This document shows positions 43,275-54,829 of a stretch of DNA of 64,000 nucleotides, piece after piece. The DNA comes from Fagopyrum homotropicum (lineage: Eukaryota; Streptophyta; Magnoliopsida; Caryophyllales; Polygonaceae). The position numbers and the translations under genes were made by a program. The DNA lies in the NCBI GenBank assembly GCA_033239125.1, contig BSWB01000002.1:109406443-109470442 (forward strand). The letters are read 5' to 3'. How positions within the stretch are numbered: position 1 is the stretch's first letter; the number at the start of each line of letters is the position of its first letter. The notes below the pieces were generated by a model. The model was not told the origin of the DNA and searched no databases. It saw only the letters and a list, made by a program, of their open reading frames with translations.

Positions 43275-45072
43275 TGTTCGCCCCTAGAGGTGTGTTCAAA
43301 TAAGTTTTATATTTATAAAACTAGAATCAAGCAAGCGAACCCGCAGTGTACGGATCGACGTAGTTAAGCAAGAATTCCAGAGTATCGAACACAGGGATTT
43401 GGGTGGGAACAAATTCAATTGCAGATTATCAAGCGAGTAAATATGAGAGTTTTGCAAATATTGGGAAAACAACAATCCTAAAGATCCAGGTATCCAGCTG
43501 TGGCAATCGATTCAAGATATACTAATGATATAAAGACAGAGTTGAGATATGCAAAGGTATGCTAATGTAAGGTAATCGTACGGTGAAGTTCCAAAAACCT
43601 TATATGACTCACCTACAAGACACTCCCTATACAGGTTGTTGAGGCTCAATATAGAAAGGTTCTAAAAGCAAGAATTAATGTCAAATACCCAAACTTGTAA
43701 TCCAAGGATCAAGACTAACTTAGCCGATTATGGTTATGACACTCACAATCGAGGTAGAGGTTGTTGAGGCTTCACTACCACCTAGAAAAGACAAGTCTAA
43801 ACTAAGTTAAAGCAAATCTTTAACTTTGGACTAAAGTAAAAGCAGGTTCGTAAACTTAAGGGAAATTACGGTTAAATCTTGAGACTCCACGGCCGTGGAA
43901 CTCAAGAACAGCCCGTAATTTAGGGTTCGTCGACGATTCTCTCTAACTCTCAGGGTCTAATCTGTTTACGATCGATCTATCATCATCTAAGCCACAACTA
44001 TCAACCCTTCACCTTAGAATCGTTAAGGGTTTTTAGCCAATAACCGTCATGTTGATATCAATTCAAGGATTAAAAGATAGAAAGATGAAAACTTCCGAAA
44101 ACTTTCAATAATCTTCAAACTAATCTCAAAGTCACAATCGAGAACAAATATTGTCAATGGATTCAGAATAAAGCAAACAATCACAATCTTAGGAAAGAAG
44201 GGAGAACGGGATGTCAATCCGTTTTCCAAATCAAACCTAAACAAGAAGAGAGATCTTCTTGCAACAATCTTCCAAAAGCTTCGATCTTCCGCTAATCTGG
44301 AGATCTCAACAGCAATCTCCACCAAAAATGCGAGATTAGGGCAAATCCCAGATGCGAACTTCGATCTCCAATGAGATGTCAATGAATTCAAGCAAGGGCT
44401 CCAACGGCGTTGAAATTCTCTAAGTGGAGACGAAGTGTAGGCGTCGATGAATGCCGCTAAGCGAGGATGAACGAGGTGTCGATGTAAGCCGGGATGACGG
44501 AATCTTACTTTGTCCGTCTTTTTATAGGGCAAGATAAAATATCGGCCCAACCCAATCTTCAAAAGATCGTGGCTTCAAAATGTGGCGAAAAAGATCGCCA
44601 AGATCACGGTCGTGGAAGATTCCACGACCGTAATTTAGAGCGTGGATTATGTCACGGTTTGAACCATATGTTCCACGGCCGTAATAGTTACTGGAATGCA
44701 TCACGCTTCTCTTTGCAGTGTTCCACGGCCGTGGAATTATACGTGGTTTGTAGTACGGCCGTATTTTAGAGCGTGGTTTAGGGCAAGAACGTGATTCTTC
44801 CCTAGCTTCGTGCATTCCTCAAGTTGAACTCCAATTTGCTCCTAATAATGCCCTCAATCCATGGACATATTCAATCAACTCTTCTTTGCTCGATTCCGCT
44901 CGGAAATGACTCTCAATCACCTATAATCAACATAAAGCTAGTGTAGACATCCATATCGACAATATAGGTAATACTAGCTCACATATGCAATGATGCTCAA
45001 TCAAAGACTATCAATATGAATCAAATACGTTTAGAAAACGTGCCTAAAATATCACAATATTTCATGCTAACA
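43275..45072 (-). repeat. R8 3' LTR (1798 bp)
   Basis: It starts TGTTCGCCCCTAGAGGTGTG and ends TTCATGCTAACA. The conserved box is at 43335-43353. Perfect CCACGGCCGTGG copies are at 43887-43898 and 44723-44734, and related words at 44600-44780. The frames at 44047-44562 and 44522-44815 have no known family and lie in LTR DNA, so I do not call them genes. Confidence 0.95.
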
Positions 45073-46416
45073 AATAACCCCATACTTAACACTTGTTTGT
45101 CCCTAAGCAAGGTCTTTCAAAAAGTTTTAAACAAGAGTTAGGATGAAATATGTATACCTTCTTTTGGATGAACGTGCCTTCTAAAGAATAGATCATTCTC
45201 AAACCTTGCCTCAATCGTTTATCAAACTTTCACACACTCAATCGAGAAGTAAAAAGCAAAGAAAAATCATGAATCAATTCAACTTCTAAACAAGCATCAT
45301 AACCTTTAAACATTATCAAAATCAATCATAAGAAACTTCAATTTAGATCACCAAGTCATATAACATTCTTTTGATCTTAAGGACTTCCAAAGAAAAGGTC
45401 TAGAATATGGAAAGGAAGGGAAAACTTTAAGGGAAATGTGGTGCATGAATCCGGGAAAGTGGACAACTACCTTCTTCTTCTTTTGCGGTTTCCGCAACAC
45501 TTCAACTTAGAGCTTCGCTCTCTTCTTTTCATTTTTCGACTTTACTTTTGGAGTTATGGACAGAGGTGCACAAAAACCGAAGCCTAGGAGATTGGCGTTT
45601 CTCAATTTTTACGAGATGCCTCAAACCCTTAGCGCACATACCATAATCCGCTAGGAATATCACTCAATCCGACTTTGGCAAGACACAAACACCCGGCTAT
45701 GTGAATGGTGCCGAGTTACTCATCATCATGATTGACTTCCCCAAACCTAGAATTTCTTTCTATTCTTTTGATTGCAAAAATTTGCTCTCATGGCCCTCCC
45801 ACATCAAAGATGCCTTTTTCATTCACTTCTCCAAATTCCCGGATAGGTAAAGGAGGCTAATATTTCAATGAGCTAAAATGGTCAAAAGAAAGAAGGAAGA
45901 AAATTCGAATTGCCTTAATCATTTCAACAAAAAGTATAAGAACTTATAGTGTGATTTCAACTTCAATTTCTCAACATGATTTAGGTAACATTTTTCACAT
46001 TATAAAACTTGCAAAAGAGATAAAATTCATTCATTCAAATTCTTTTCAATTCACAATTCTTTTAAGCATGCAATTGTCATCAAACTCAATTCACAAGTAG
46101 TGATTATCATAGAAATCATCTCAATTCATTAGAAGCACATAATTTTTCAAAAAAATTTTCAATTTTTATGGGTTTTTCAAGTTCTTTTTCATGCAATGCG
46201 CTAATGAAACGTGAAACACATAATGAACATGCAATGATAGTCTCGAATGAAAGCAAGCATAGTAAGTAGAGTTATTACAGACTTTTAGTACATCCCACCC
46301 CATACTTAGGACGAACATTGTCCCTAATGTTCAAAAGAAAGAAAGGAAAGAAGAAAAGAAAAAGAAACTCACAAAGTGGTGGCAGGAATGTCTAAAACGA
46401 ACGGTCATGCATCAAA
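45073..46416 (-). other. R8 3' untranslated region with conserved block
   Basis: The polypurine complement AATAACCCCATACTTAAC starts at 45073. The conserved block spans about 45440-45890 with core 45556-45748 (CCGAAGCCTAGGAGATTGGC, then AATATCACTCAATCCGACTT, ACCCGGCTATGTGAATGG). The rest is AT-rich and without coding. Confidence 0.72.
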
Positions 46417-47997
46417 TCACTGTGGTGCTAGCGGCGGCGGGAATGGAGAGAAGCTCGGATCGTAGAACCGCCCAAACTGCTGGCGGTAGACGTCCCTCAT
46501 CATGTGGTCAAGGTCGTCTAAACGTCCGTCTCTAGCATCCGCCCGGATCTCTAGCACTCCTACTCTCTCTGAAAGTCCGGTAGCCCAATCCGGCATCTGC
46601 TCGTACCATCCCGGGGCCTGACTGTACCATGCTGGGGCGTCGGATGGTGCTGGTGCTGGTGGAGGTGCTGCTGGCTGCTCGGTGGACCAAGGAGGGGGAA
46701 CGCCATACCATGCGGGAGGTGTGGCCATCCACTTGGGCCTCTCACTCACTCTAGCGCGACGAGATGACGAGCCTGAGGCTCTAGCTGGACGTGGAGAGCG
46801 TCTAGGTACATCGGGGGCCGCCTCCGGCTGGTCCGGAAAGGTGCCAAACTCCTGCTCGGCTCCTCCTCCACTCTCGAACTGATCTCCCATATCCTCCTCC
46901 TCGACAACCGGTGGTGGGACATAAGGGGGAGCTGCTATCCTGTTCGCATGCATCGCAGCGAACGTCTCCTTCCAATTATGGCGTCCCGCCATAATGGAGT
47001 ACTCTGGTAGCCACTCTATACCCCTACCCGTCCTACTCTCCCAAGGCATGCCCGCATAAGGCGGACCTCTATGTGTGGGGAAGATGAGACCCCTAACCAT
47101 GAAAGCATGTAGCCCTAAAGGTACGGCCGGTATGCGGGTGCAAGCAGAAAAGTCGACACCAAAACTCCTAGAAATGTGGGTAACTATCCCACCATATCCA
47201 ATGTTCCCCTTCTTCTTGTTCTTGAGCTTGCTCATCGTAGCAGCCAAGAGAGTAGCACAATCTGCACGGCGTCCATAAAGCATGCAATAGAGCAAGAATA
47301 GCTCATCCGTCTTGATCTTTTGGGGCGTCTCCGTCCTAGGAAAGAGACACTCCGAAAGAACACGATGAGCTATCTTCAAGGCTAGATGGTACATCAATCT
47401 AGCCTTGGTGTCAGCGGGTTGCCAGCGATCCTCGCTAGCGTAAACCATAGCCACCTCTTCCCAAAAGTCCTTGGGATAAACACCACTCGGAAATCGACCA
47501 TTGAAGGTCTCATGGAACCCAAAAATTGTCCCAAACTCACGGATACTCAACTGATAATCTCTCTCCATAAGGTGGAAAGAGACGGTCCTATCGACGTGGC
47601 TGTGCTCAAAGGACGTCACAACATCCCGTGTAATCTCCTCATATGCGTCTTCTCGGATAGCCGAGAAGACAACTAATCCGGCTCTATCGAAGAGCCAAGT
47701 GAGGTCATCAACAATGTTGAGAGGAGTTAGATCCTACAACAACAAATATCTAGGGCCAATCACTGGCCTCTCCTTGATCCTATCAAGTGCAGCAAGATGG
47801 TCATCGTGTATGGTCGGGACTCTAGGGTGAGGGGGTGAAGATGGAGGTGAAGGTGAGGATGGAGGTGAAGGTGAAGAGGGTGGTGGTGCCCTAGAGGATG
47901 AGGAGGAGGAGGGATTACCCTTCCTCTTCTTATTCTGCCCATTCTTCTTCTCTTTTATCCTCCCTGAAACTCTTCTTACGAAGTCCATTCTGCTCAA
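46417..47997 (-). pseudogene. R8 downstream ORF (Athila ORF after pol), one stop codon
   Basis: The frame has 527 codons from ATG (47997) to TGA (46417-46419), with one in-frame TAG near 47734 where R7 has GAG. Order: a basic start (FVRRVSGRIKEKKNGQNKKR, possibly a nuclear localisation signal); Ser/Pro repeats (residues 30-55); RTVSFHLMERDYQLSIREFG with TIFGF; a helical domain with SEDRWQPADTKARLMYHLAL and KTDELFLLYCMLYGRRADCA; then PPYVPPPVVEEEDM, an Ala/Pro/Trp-rich stretch and a C-terminal DARDGRLDDLDHMMRDVYRQ helix. It resembles the ATHILA ORF-1 type by these motifs. Its place after pol has led such ORFs to be called env-like; I see no envelope features. Confidence 0.82.
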
Positions 47998-48818
47998 AAA
48001 TTACGGTCTGTTCGTCCAAAACTACGGCCGTAATTCACCCAGTGACCGTGATTCGTCTCAGAAAATCACAAATCTCAACAAAATCACAATCAATCTCCAC
48101 AACAGGCTGTCCTAGTCTAATTTCCTCAATTCTCAATCAGTTCTTCCTAAAAATCTCTAACAAAAACAACCGAATCAGCAAGAATCAAGAAGGGAAAAGA
48201 AAACCTCTTTTTCGGATTGAAAAATCCGAAATGCGCGTTTGTTGGTGAATTTTCGTTCGATTCGTCGCTTGGATCTTGTTTGTGGTTGAATTTGCTGCAG
48301 TTTGGGAAGAAGAATCGTTGAAAACGATTAGGAAACGAAGATTTGAGAGGGGGTCGTGGTGTTTCGGCACTTAGGTCGTGGAAAGAGGGATTTTTGGGAT
48401 GAATTTGTGAAGAATGTGGCTTAAATAGTTGTAGGCAAAATTTTGAAAATCACGGTCTGTCAGGGTGTTCCACGGCCGTGGAAGTGTACGGAACCGTGGT
48501 TTTGGTGATTTTTTCAAAGGCTTTTGGAAATTACGGCCACTGTAGCTATGACGACCGTAATTTAGACCGTGGAACCCTCTGTAAAGCTCCAAAGTCCAAA
48601 TTTCGTCACTCTTCTTCAACACCATCCTCCTCTTTTCCTTTTCCATTGGTCCTACATCCAAAAACACGAACATACCGGAAGAAATCGAGGCAAAAACAAA
48701 GCAAAAACGTCTATACTAAACTAATCTATGAATCGAAAATAAAAACAAAAATGCAATACCTTGGGTTGCCTCCCAAGAAGCGCTTTGTTTAAGGTCCGTA
48801 GCTAGACCAAACTCGCAC
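47998..48818 (-). other. R8 spacer between pol and downstream ORF
   Basis: No gene is seen. It contains the hairpin CTTGGGAGGCAACCCAAG (48760-48777, element strand), followed by GTATTGCATTTT. Inverted-motif words are at 48470-48481 (perfect), near 48532, near 48550 (GACGACCGTAATTTAGACCG) and near 48025. A pyrimidine-rich run ending TTGTTTTTGTTAG on the element strand (near 48160) would suit a splice acceptor upstream of the ORF; this is inference. Confidence 0.6.
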
Positions 48819-51800
48819 TTATTCGAGTGCGGTAGGCGCAAACTCCTCAGTTTGGAGTTCCGGCGTGTACTTCTTGAGTCGTTGTCCGTTCACCTTAAAA
48901 CTTCCGCTCGCTTCACCCCATACTTCAACTGCACCATGGGGGAAAATACGCTTAATTAGAAAAGGTCCGGTCCAACGGGATTTAAGCTTACCTGGAAAGA
49001 GGCGAAGTCTTGAATTGAAGAGGAGAACTTAATCTCCTTCTTTTAAGTCCTTTGGAATGATATGCTTATCATGCCAATGCTTTGCTCTTTCCTTGTAGAT
49101 CTTAGCGTTTTCATAAGCATTCAAGCGGAGTTCATCCAGCTCATTGATGTCGAGGAGACGCTTCTCTCCCGCTTCCTTCATGCCGAAATTCAGCCACTTG
49201 ATAGCCCAAAACGCTTTGTGTTCCAACTCCACCGGCAAGTGACAAGACTTCCCATACACAAGGTTGTATGGTGTGGTTCATATGGGAGTCTTGTACGCAG
49301 TCCGGTATGCCCATAATGCGTCATCAAGCTTCAAGGGTCAATCCTTCCTAGTCCTTGAAACCGTCTTCTCTAAGATTCCTTTGATCTCCCTATTTGAGAT
49401 CTCAACTTGTCCACTTGTTTGTGGATGGTAAGGGGTAGCGATCTTGTGAGTAACCCCATACTTAGCTAGAAGAGCTTCAAAGCGGCGGGCTATGAAGTGA
49501 GAACCTCCATCACTAATGATCGTCCTTGGCGTCCCAAATCGCGGGAAAATGGTCTTGTTGAAGAACTTAACCACCACCATGGCATCATTGGTGGGAGAGG
49601 CAATTGCTTCCACCCATCTAGAAACTTAGTCTACAGCCAATAGTATGTATTGGTTTCCACAAGAAGATGGGAATGGTCCCATGAAATCGACTCCCCAAAC
49701 GTCGAAAATCTCCACCTCTTGGATGTTGTTGAGGGGCATCTCGTTCCTTCTAGAAATATTGCCTGTTCTCAGACAAGCATCGCAGCAAGAAACAAAGGAT
49801 TGCACATCTCTAAACAAAGTAGGCCAAAAGAATCCAGATTGCAATACCTTTGCGCTAGTCTTGTTCGAACTAGCGTGTCCTCCACAAGGTAGTGAATGAC
49901 AATGACGGATGACACTTTGCATCTCATCTTCCGGCACACATCGCCGAATGATGCCATTCGGACCTCTCTTAAAGAGGAGAGGCTCGTTCCAATAGTATTC
50001 CCGGACGTCCTTGAAGAACTTCTTCCTTTGTGCGTAGGATAGTCCGGGTGGTATCTCCTGGCAAACCAAATAGTTAACAAAATCAGCAAACCATGGTTCG
50101 TTACCTTTGGAGATCACGTTGATGCACTCCTCTATGATATGTAGGTGTTCGTCCGGGAAGGAGTCATCAATGGGTAGATGGTCGTCCTCTAGATGTGTTA
50201 GACGACTCAAATGATCCGCAACAGAATTTTCTGAACCTTTCTTGTCGCGGATCTCAAGATCGAATTCTTGTAGGAGAAGAATCCATCTAATCAGCCTTGG
50301 TTTCGCATCTTTCTTCGCAAGGAGGTACCGGATCGCAGCATGATCCGTGTAGACAATCACCTTTGCACCTACAAGATAAGAGCGAAACTTGTCAATAGCA
50401 TAGACAATGGCTAAAAACTCTTTCTCGGTAGTGGCGTAGTTGAGCTGCGCTTCATCTAGCGTCTTGCTAGCATAGTATATGGCATGGGTTCGCCCTTCCT
50501 TTCGTTGTCCAAGAACAGCTCCAATAGCTACGTCACTAGCGTCGCACATAATCTCAAAGGGTAGAGTCCAATCCGGAGGTTGGATAATAGGTGCCGAGAT
50601 TAGAGCTTGCCGAATGGTGTTGAACGCATCTAAACATTCTTGCGAAAACTCAAAAACCGCATCCTTCATCAATAGATTAGTGAGAGGTTTTGATATCTTA
50701 GAAAATTCCTTGATGAAACGTCTATAAAATCCAGCATTTCCTAGGAAACTTCTTATCCCTTTCACCGAAATTGGGGGAGGAAGTTTCTCTATGGTCTCTA
50801 TCTTAGCTTTGTCTACTTCTATCCCTCTACTAGAGACTAGGTGACCTAATACAATTCCTTCCTTAACCATGAATTGACACTTCTCCCAATTAAGAACTAG
50901 ATTAGTGTCTTCACACCTTTGCAAAACAAGAGAAAGGTTAGAAAGGCAATCGTTAAAAGAGGAACCGTATACGGAGAAGTCGTCCATGAAGACTTCCATG
51001 ATTTCCTCTACGTATTCGGAGAAGATGGCCATCATGCACCGTTGGAAGGTGGTTGGGGCATTGCAAAGCCCGAATGGCATTCTCCTATAAGCAAATGTAC
51101 CCCACGGGCATGTGAATGTGGTCTTCTCCTGATCGTCCGGATGTATCGGAATCTGAAAGAAACCACTATAGCCGTCAAGGTAGCAAAAATGTGAATGTTG
51201 CGCTAACCTTTCATGCATTTGATCAATGAATGGCAATGGAAAATGATCCTTCCGCGTTGCATTGTTGAGCTTGCGGTAGTCTATGCACATCCGCCATCCA
51301 GTCACGGTCCGGGTAGGAATGAGTTCGTTGTTCTTGTTGGTGATGACCGTCATTCCTCCCTTCTTCGGAACTACTTGAACTGGACTCACCCACTTACTAT
51401 CGGAGATAGGATAGATGATACCTGCATCAAGAAGTTTAAGAATTTCCTTCTTGACAACCTCCTTCATGGTCGGATTCAACCGCCTTTGAGGTTGTCTCGA
51501 AGTTCTAAAGTCTTCCTCCATTAGTATCTTATGCATGCATAGGGAGGGTTTAATTCCTACTAAGTCCTCGATAGTATAGCCTATAGCCTTCCTATGTTTC
51601 TTAAGGACAATCATGAGCTGTTCATGTTCATCTATGCTTAGGTCGGAACTAACAATAACCGGAAAGGTAGAATTAGATCCTAGAAAAGCGTACCTTAGAT
51701 GAGTAGGAAGTGGTTTGAGTTCCATTGTTTTCGGAGCTTCCAACGATCCTTGAGAAGCATCCGATGTTTCCTTAGAAGTTTCTAAGGGTGATGGGTGTGT

Positions 51801-53501
51801 TGGAGAAGAATCGGAAGAAGTCGAAGAAATGTCTCGATCACTCTCTTCCACGGCCAAAATTACGGGTGGATTTTGTCCTCCACGGCCGTAGTTTAGGGCG
51901 TGGAAGGGAAATACGGTTGTCACATCTTCTCCACGGCCGTATAATCCCCTGGAATGAGGCATGATTTTGGTTGTGGAATCCACGTTCGTGGAATACAGAG
52001 TATGACCGTGGATTCTGACATTCTCAGCCTCATCGTGGAGTTTCTCAAACTCCTCTTCATGCATCTCTTCTTGTGCTTCTAAGGCTTCAATTGCCTCATT
52101 GCACTCTTCATCTTCCCCTACATTGGTTAGACTCATAGTGATAACTTTTTGTAAAGGATCGTTAAAGAGAATCGCGCTTACCTCCTCTCTAGACAACCCT
52201 TCTTCATCTTGGATATCGTAAATATCCTCATCAAAGATTGGTTCCTTTACTAGAGTGGAAAGAACGAACTCTACTTTCTCTTCTCCTATATCAAAAGCGA
52301 GTCTCCCATTCTTGCAATCGACTATGCAGCCGGAAGTTGCAAGAAACGGTCTTCCGAGTATGATCGGGACCGGACTATCTGCAGGAATGTCAAGCACGAC
52401 AAAATCAATAGGAACAAAGAATTTACCTAGCTTGACCGGGACGTCTTCTACAATACCGACGGGGCGAGTGATGGATCGATCCGCCATGTATAACGTCATC
52501 TTCACCGGTTTAGGGTCACCTAAACCGATCTTCCTACACAATGCAAGTGGTATGATGCTCACACTTGCTCCTAAGTCACATAAAGCGTCATATGTGACAT
52601 CTCCCACTCCAATGGGAATGCAAAATGACCCCGGATCCTTCAGCTTTGGGGGCATTTTCTCCTTCATGGTCTTGATGAGGTCCGAAGAATCCGAACTCAT
52701 CTTGACCTCGCCGAAGTCTTCTAGCTTCCTCTTGTTGGAGAGGAGCTCCTTCAAGAACTTGCCATAAGCCGGCATACCTACAATAGCATCAATAAATGGT
52801 ATGTTAATATGCAGCTTACTCATGAGTTCTATGAACTTACCGAATTGTTTGTCTAGGCGCGCTCGCGCTCTAGATTGAGGGAATGGAAGGGGAGGTTTGT
52901 AAGCTGGAGGAGGAACGTAGACGTCTTCCTTCTCCTTCCCCTTCTCCTTGCCCTTCTCTACGGGGACTTCAACGAACGTAGGCTGCGGATCGGTGGTTGT
53001 CACTCCGCTCCTAGTTGTAATCGCCATCACCCTCCCCTTAGGGTTGTCCTCCGTCTTTCCTGGAAGCTTCCCTTGATTTCTAGGAACTTCCTCCGCGTGG
53101 TTGAACATTTGGTTTTCTAAAACCTTTTGAGCTTTGTCAACCTTAGAAACTTGATCATCAACCTTGATGAGGCGGTTCTTCAACCCTTGAAGCTTTCCCA
53201 AAATCATTTCCAATATGGGATCGAGCTTCTCCTTCCCCGAAGTGTTTCCTCCATTAGATGATTGCCCCTGGCTTTTCAAAGGAGTAGAGGAAGAGGAAGG
53301 TGGAGTTAGTGAATTTGAGTTGGAAGGATAAGAGTTACCGGAATTTGGTTGATTGGAGCGCCAATTGTTGTTGTTTGAACCCCTATTGTTTTTTCCAATC
53401 GTTGTTCCGGTTGTTGTTGTTGTTTCCATTCCAATTGTTATTCCGGTTATTGTTCCGGTTATTGTTGTTGCCGCCATTGTTGTTGCCCAAATAACCAACA
53501 T
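48819..53501 (-). pseudogene. R8 pol: protease, RT, RNase H, integrase
   Basis: From about 53390 the frame includes the gag Asn-rich end, then MAITTRSGV and a basic KEKGKEKEDVYVPPP segment. Protease has CDLGASVSIIPLALC. A linker carries HALNYGRGG, encoded by the inverted-motif DNA at 51850-52000. RT has RMCIDYRKLNNATR, MPFGLCNAP and the catalytic FMDD. RNase H has DASDVAIGAVL and TDHAAIRYLL. The integrase zinc domain and core (WGVDFMG, IISDGGSHF, EISNREIKGILE) follow. In-frame stops lie at 49626 (TAC in homologues), 49338 (TGG), near 49277 (GGA) and 49029 (CAA). The open part before them is 1291 codons. The pol stop is at 48819. Confidence 0.93.
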
Positions 53502-54728
53502 CCTTCCCTTGTTGCTTTGGGAAGTTGGTCTTGATAGCCTCCTTCAACTCTTTGATCTCATTGTTGAGGGAGAAAATCTGATTTTGAGCTTCGTGTGTGA
53601 GCTTTGCTCCTTGCTCCACACGATTTCCCTCCACTTTCCGGTGGGAATACTTCTCTATGACTCTTGCTTGCTTCTCAATGAAGTCCCAAGCGTCATCTTC
53701 TCTCATGTCCATGAACGTTCCGCATGAGAGGGATTGGAGGTTGAATTGCGTTCCCGCATCCAGCCCCTTGTAGTAAATTTCCAACAAGGCAAGTTTGGAT
53801 ATGCCATGATGAGGGCAATCCAAGAGCAAATCCTGAAACCTTTCCCAAGATTGAAACAAACTTTCGTTAGGTCTCATGGAAAAAGCATTAATCTTACCTC
53901 TAAGTTCCGCCGTTTTGGATGGCAGAAAGAATTTGGTGAGGAACTCCGCGGAAAGGTCTTCCCACGTATCTAGTTTCCACTAGGAAGAGCTTGATACCAA
54001 GATAACGCTTTCCCCTTCAAGGAGAAGAAGAAAGGCTTGAGCTTATAGCTGTTGGTAGTAGCGCTCTTCGGTCTCATTGTCTCCATCATACACTCAAAGT
54101 TCTGCAAGTGTTGGTGTGGAGATTCAGCGCTTGTCCCGCCAAATTGGTTTTGGCGAACAAGAGTAATGACTTGAGGGTTGAAGCTAAACCCTTGCACATC
54201 TTCAGCATCGAAATTCACGCCCAAGCGGCGTGGTTGTTGTGTTGGATCCATCCGCTAGCCAAGAGTTCTTGGCTCATTATCTACACTTTCGATCCTCACA
54301 TTCCTAGGCGGAATGCGGCGATTAGCAGCTCCTTGTGGATGGAAAGGATTTACATTGATCGTGGGATCAATCTCCTCTAGCGGTGGCATGGAAGAATCAC
54401 TATCATCAGCGGATGAGTGACTTTTTCTTCTAGACCTTGATGCTTTCCTTGAGGATTTCTTGCTTCCCTTATTCTTAAGGTCGCTCATCTCTACCCTCAT
54501 CTGGAAGATCATGTCTTGTAGATTATTAACTTGAGATTGATGACGATCCATCTCATCTTGGCGGAGAGTCTCATTCCATTGGAGTTGAGCTTCCTTTTCC
54601 GCTAACTCCGCCTGAAGATCACGTTCGTGTCCTTCAGCCATCTTCTTTTCCTTGCACTTTTGCCTTAAAGTTTTCTCTAGCTCTTGATCAAGAGGCAAGA
54701 GATCTTCGGTGTTCCTAGACCTGCGCAT
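53502..54728 (-). pseudogene. R8 gag
   Basis: The ATG at 54728 starts RRSRNTEDLLPLDQELEKTL and an approximately 90-residue coiled coil (KEAQLQWNETLRQDEMDRHQ). A Ser-rich acidic stretch (SSADDSDSSMPPLEEIDPT) follows. At 54252-54254 TAG replaces the glutamine codon before RMDP. The core continues (SLKGKALSWYQALPSG); one lost base near 53968-53972 shifts the frame, as comparison with R7 shows. Then come ESLFQSWERFQDLLLDCPHH and an Asn-rich tract with a second frame change near 53390. No CCHC knuckle is seen; the Asn/Arg-rich tract may serve RNA binding. Confidence 0.88.
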
Positions 54729-54804
54729 GCACTCAAAGTAATATCAAATAACGAGAGCAAGCTCCCAAGCTTGACAACCGGCTACCGAATTCGGCCGAAA
54801 CCAA

Positions 54805-54823
54805 ATCCCCGGCAACGGCGCCA
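54805..54823 (-). other. R8 primer-binding site, tRNA-Asp
   Basis: ATCCCCGGCAACGGCGCCA equals the last 19 bases of plant tRNA-Asp including CCA. The element strand is therefore perfectly complementary, six bases from the LTR. Confidence 0.92.
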
Positions 54824-54829
54824 AAAACT

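Noticed and set aside
44047..44815. Overlapping open frames (97-171 codons) in the R8 3' LTR, repeated at 55602-56370
   Set aside because: They lie wholly in LTR DNA and have no family features. Their repeated residues (GRG, HALNYGRG) come from the inverted DNA motif. Presence in both LTRs reflects LTR identity, not gene conservation.
52255..52767. Antisense open frames inside R8 and R7 protease (also 61068-61862)
   Set aside because: They are the opposite strand of conserved protease coding sequence; their conservation is explained by that gene.
54805..54823. Possible tRNA-Asp gene fragment
   Set aside because: Only the last 19 bases of tRNA-Asp are present and they lie six bases from an LTR, so they are a primer-binding site, not a tRNA gene.
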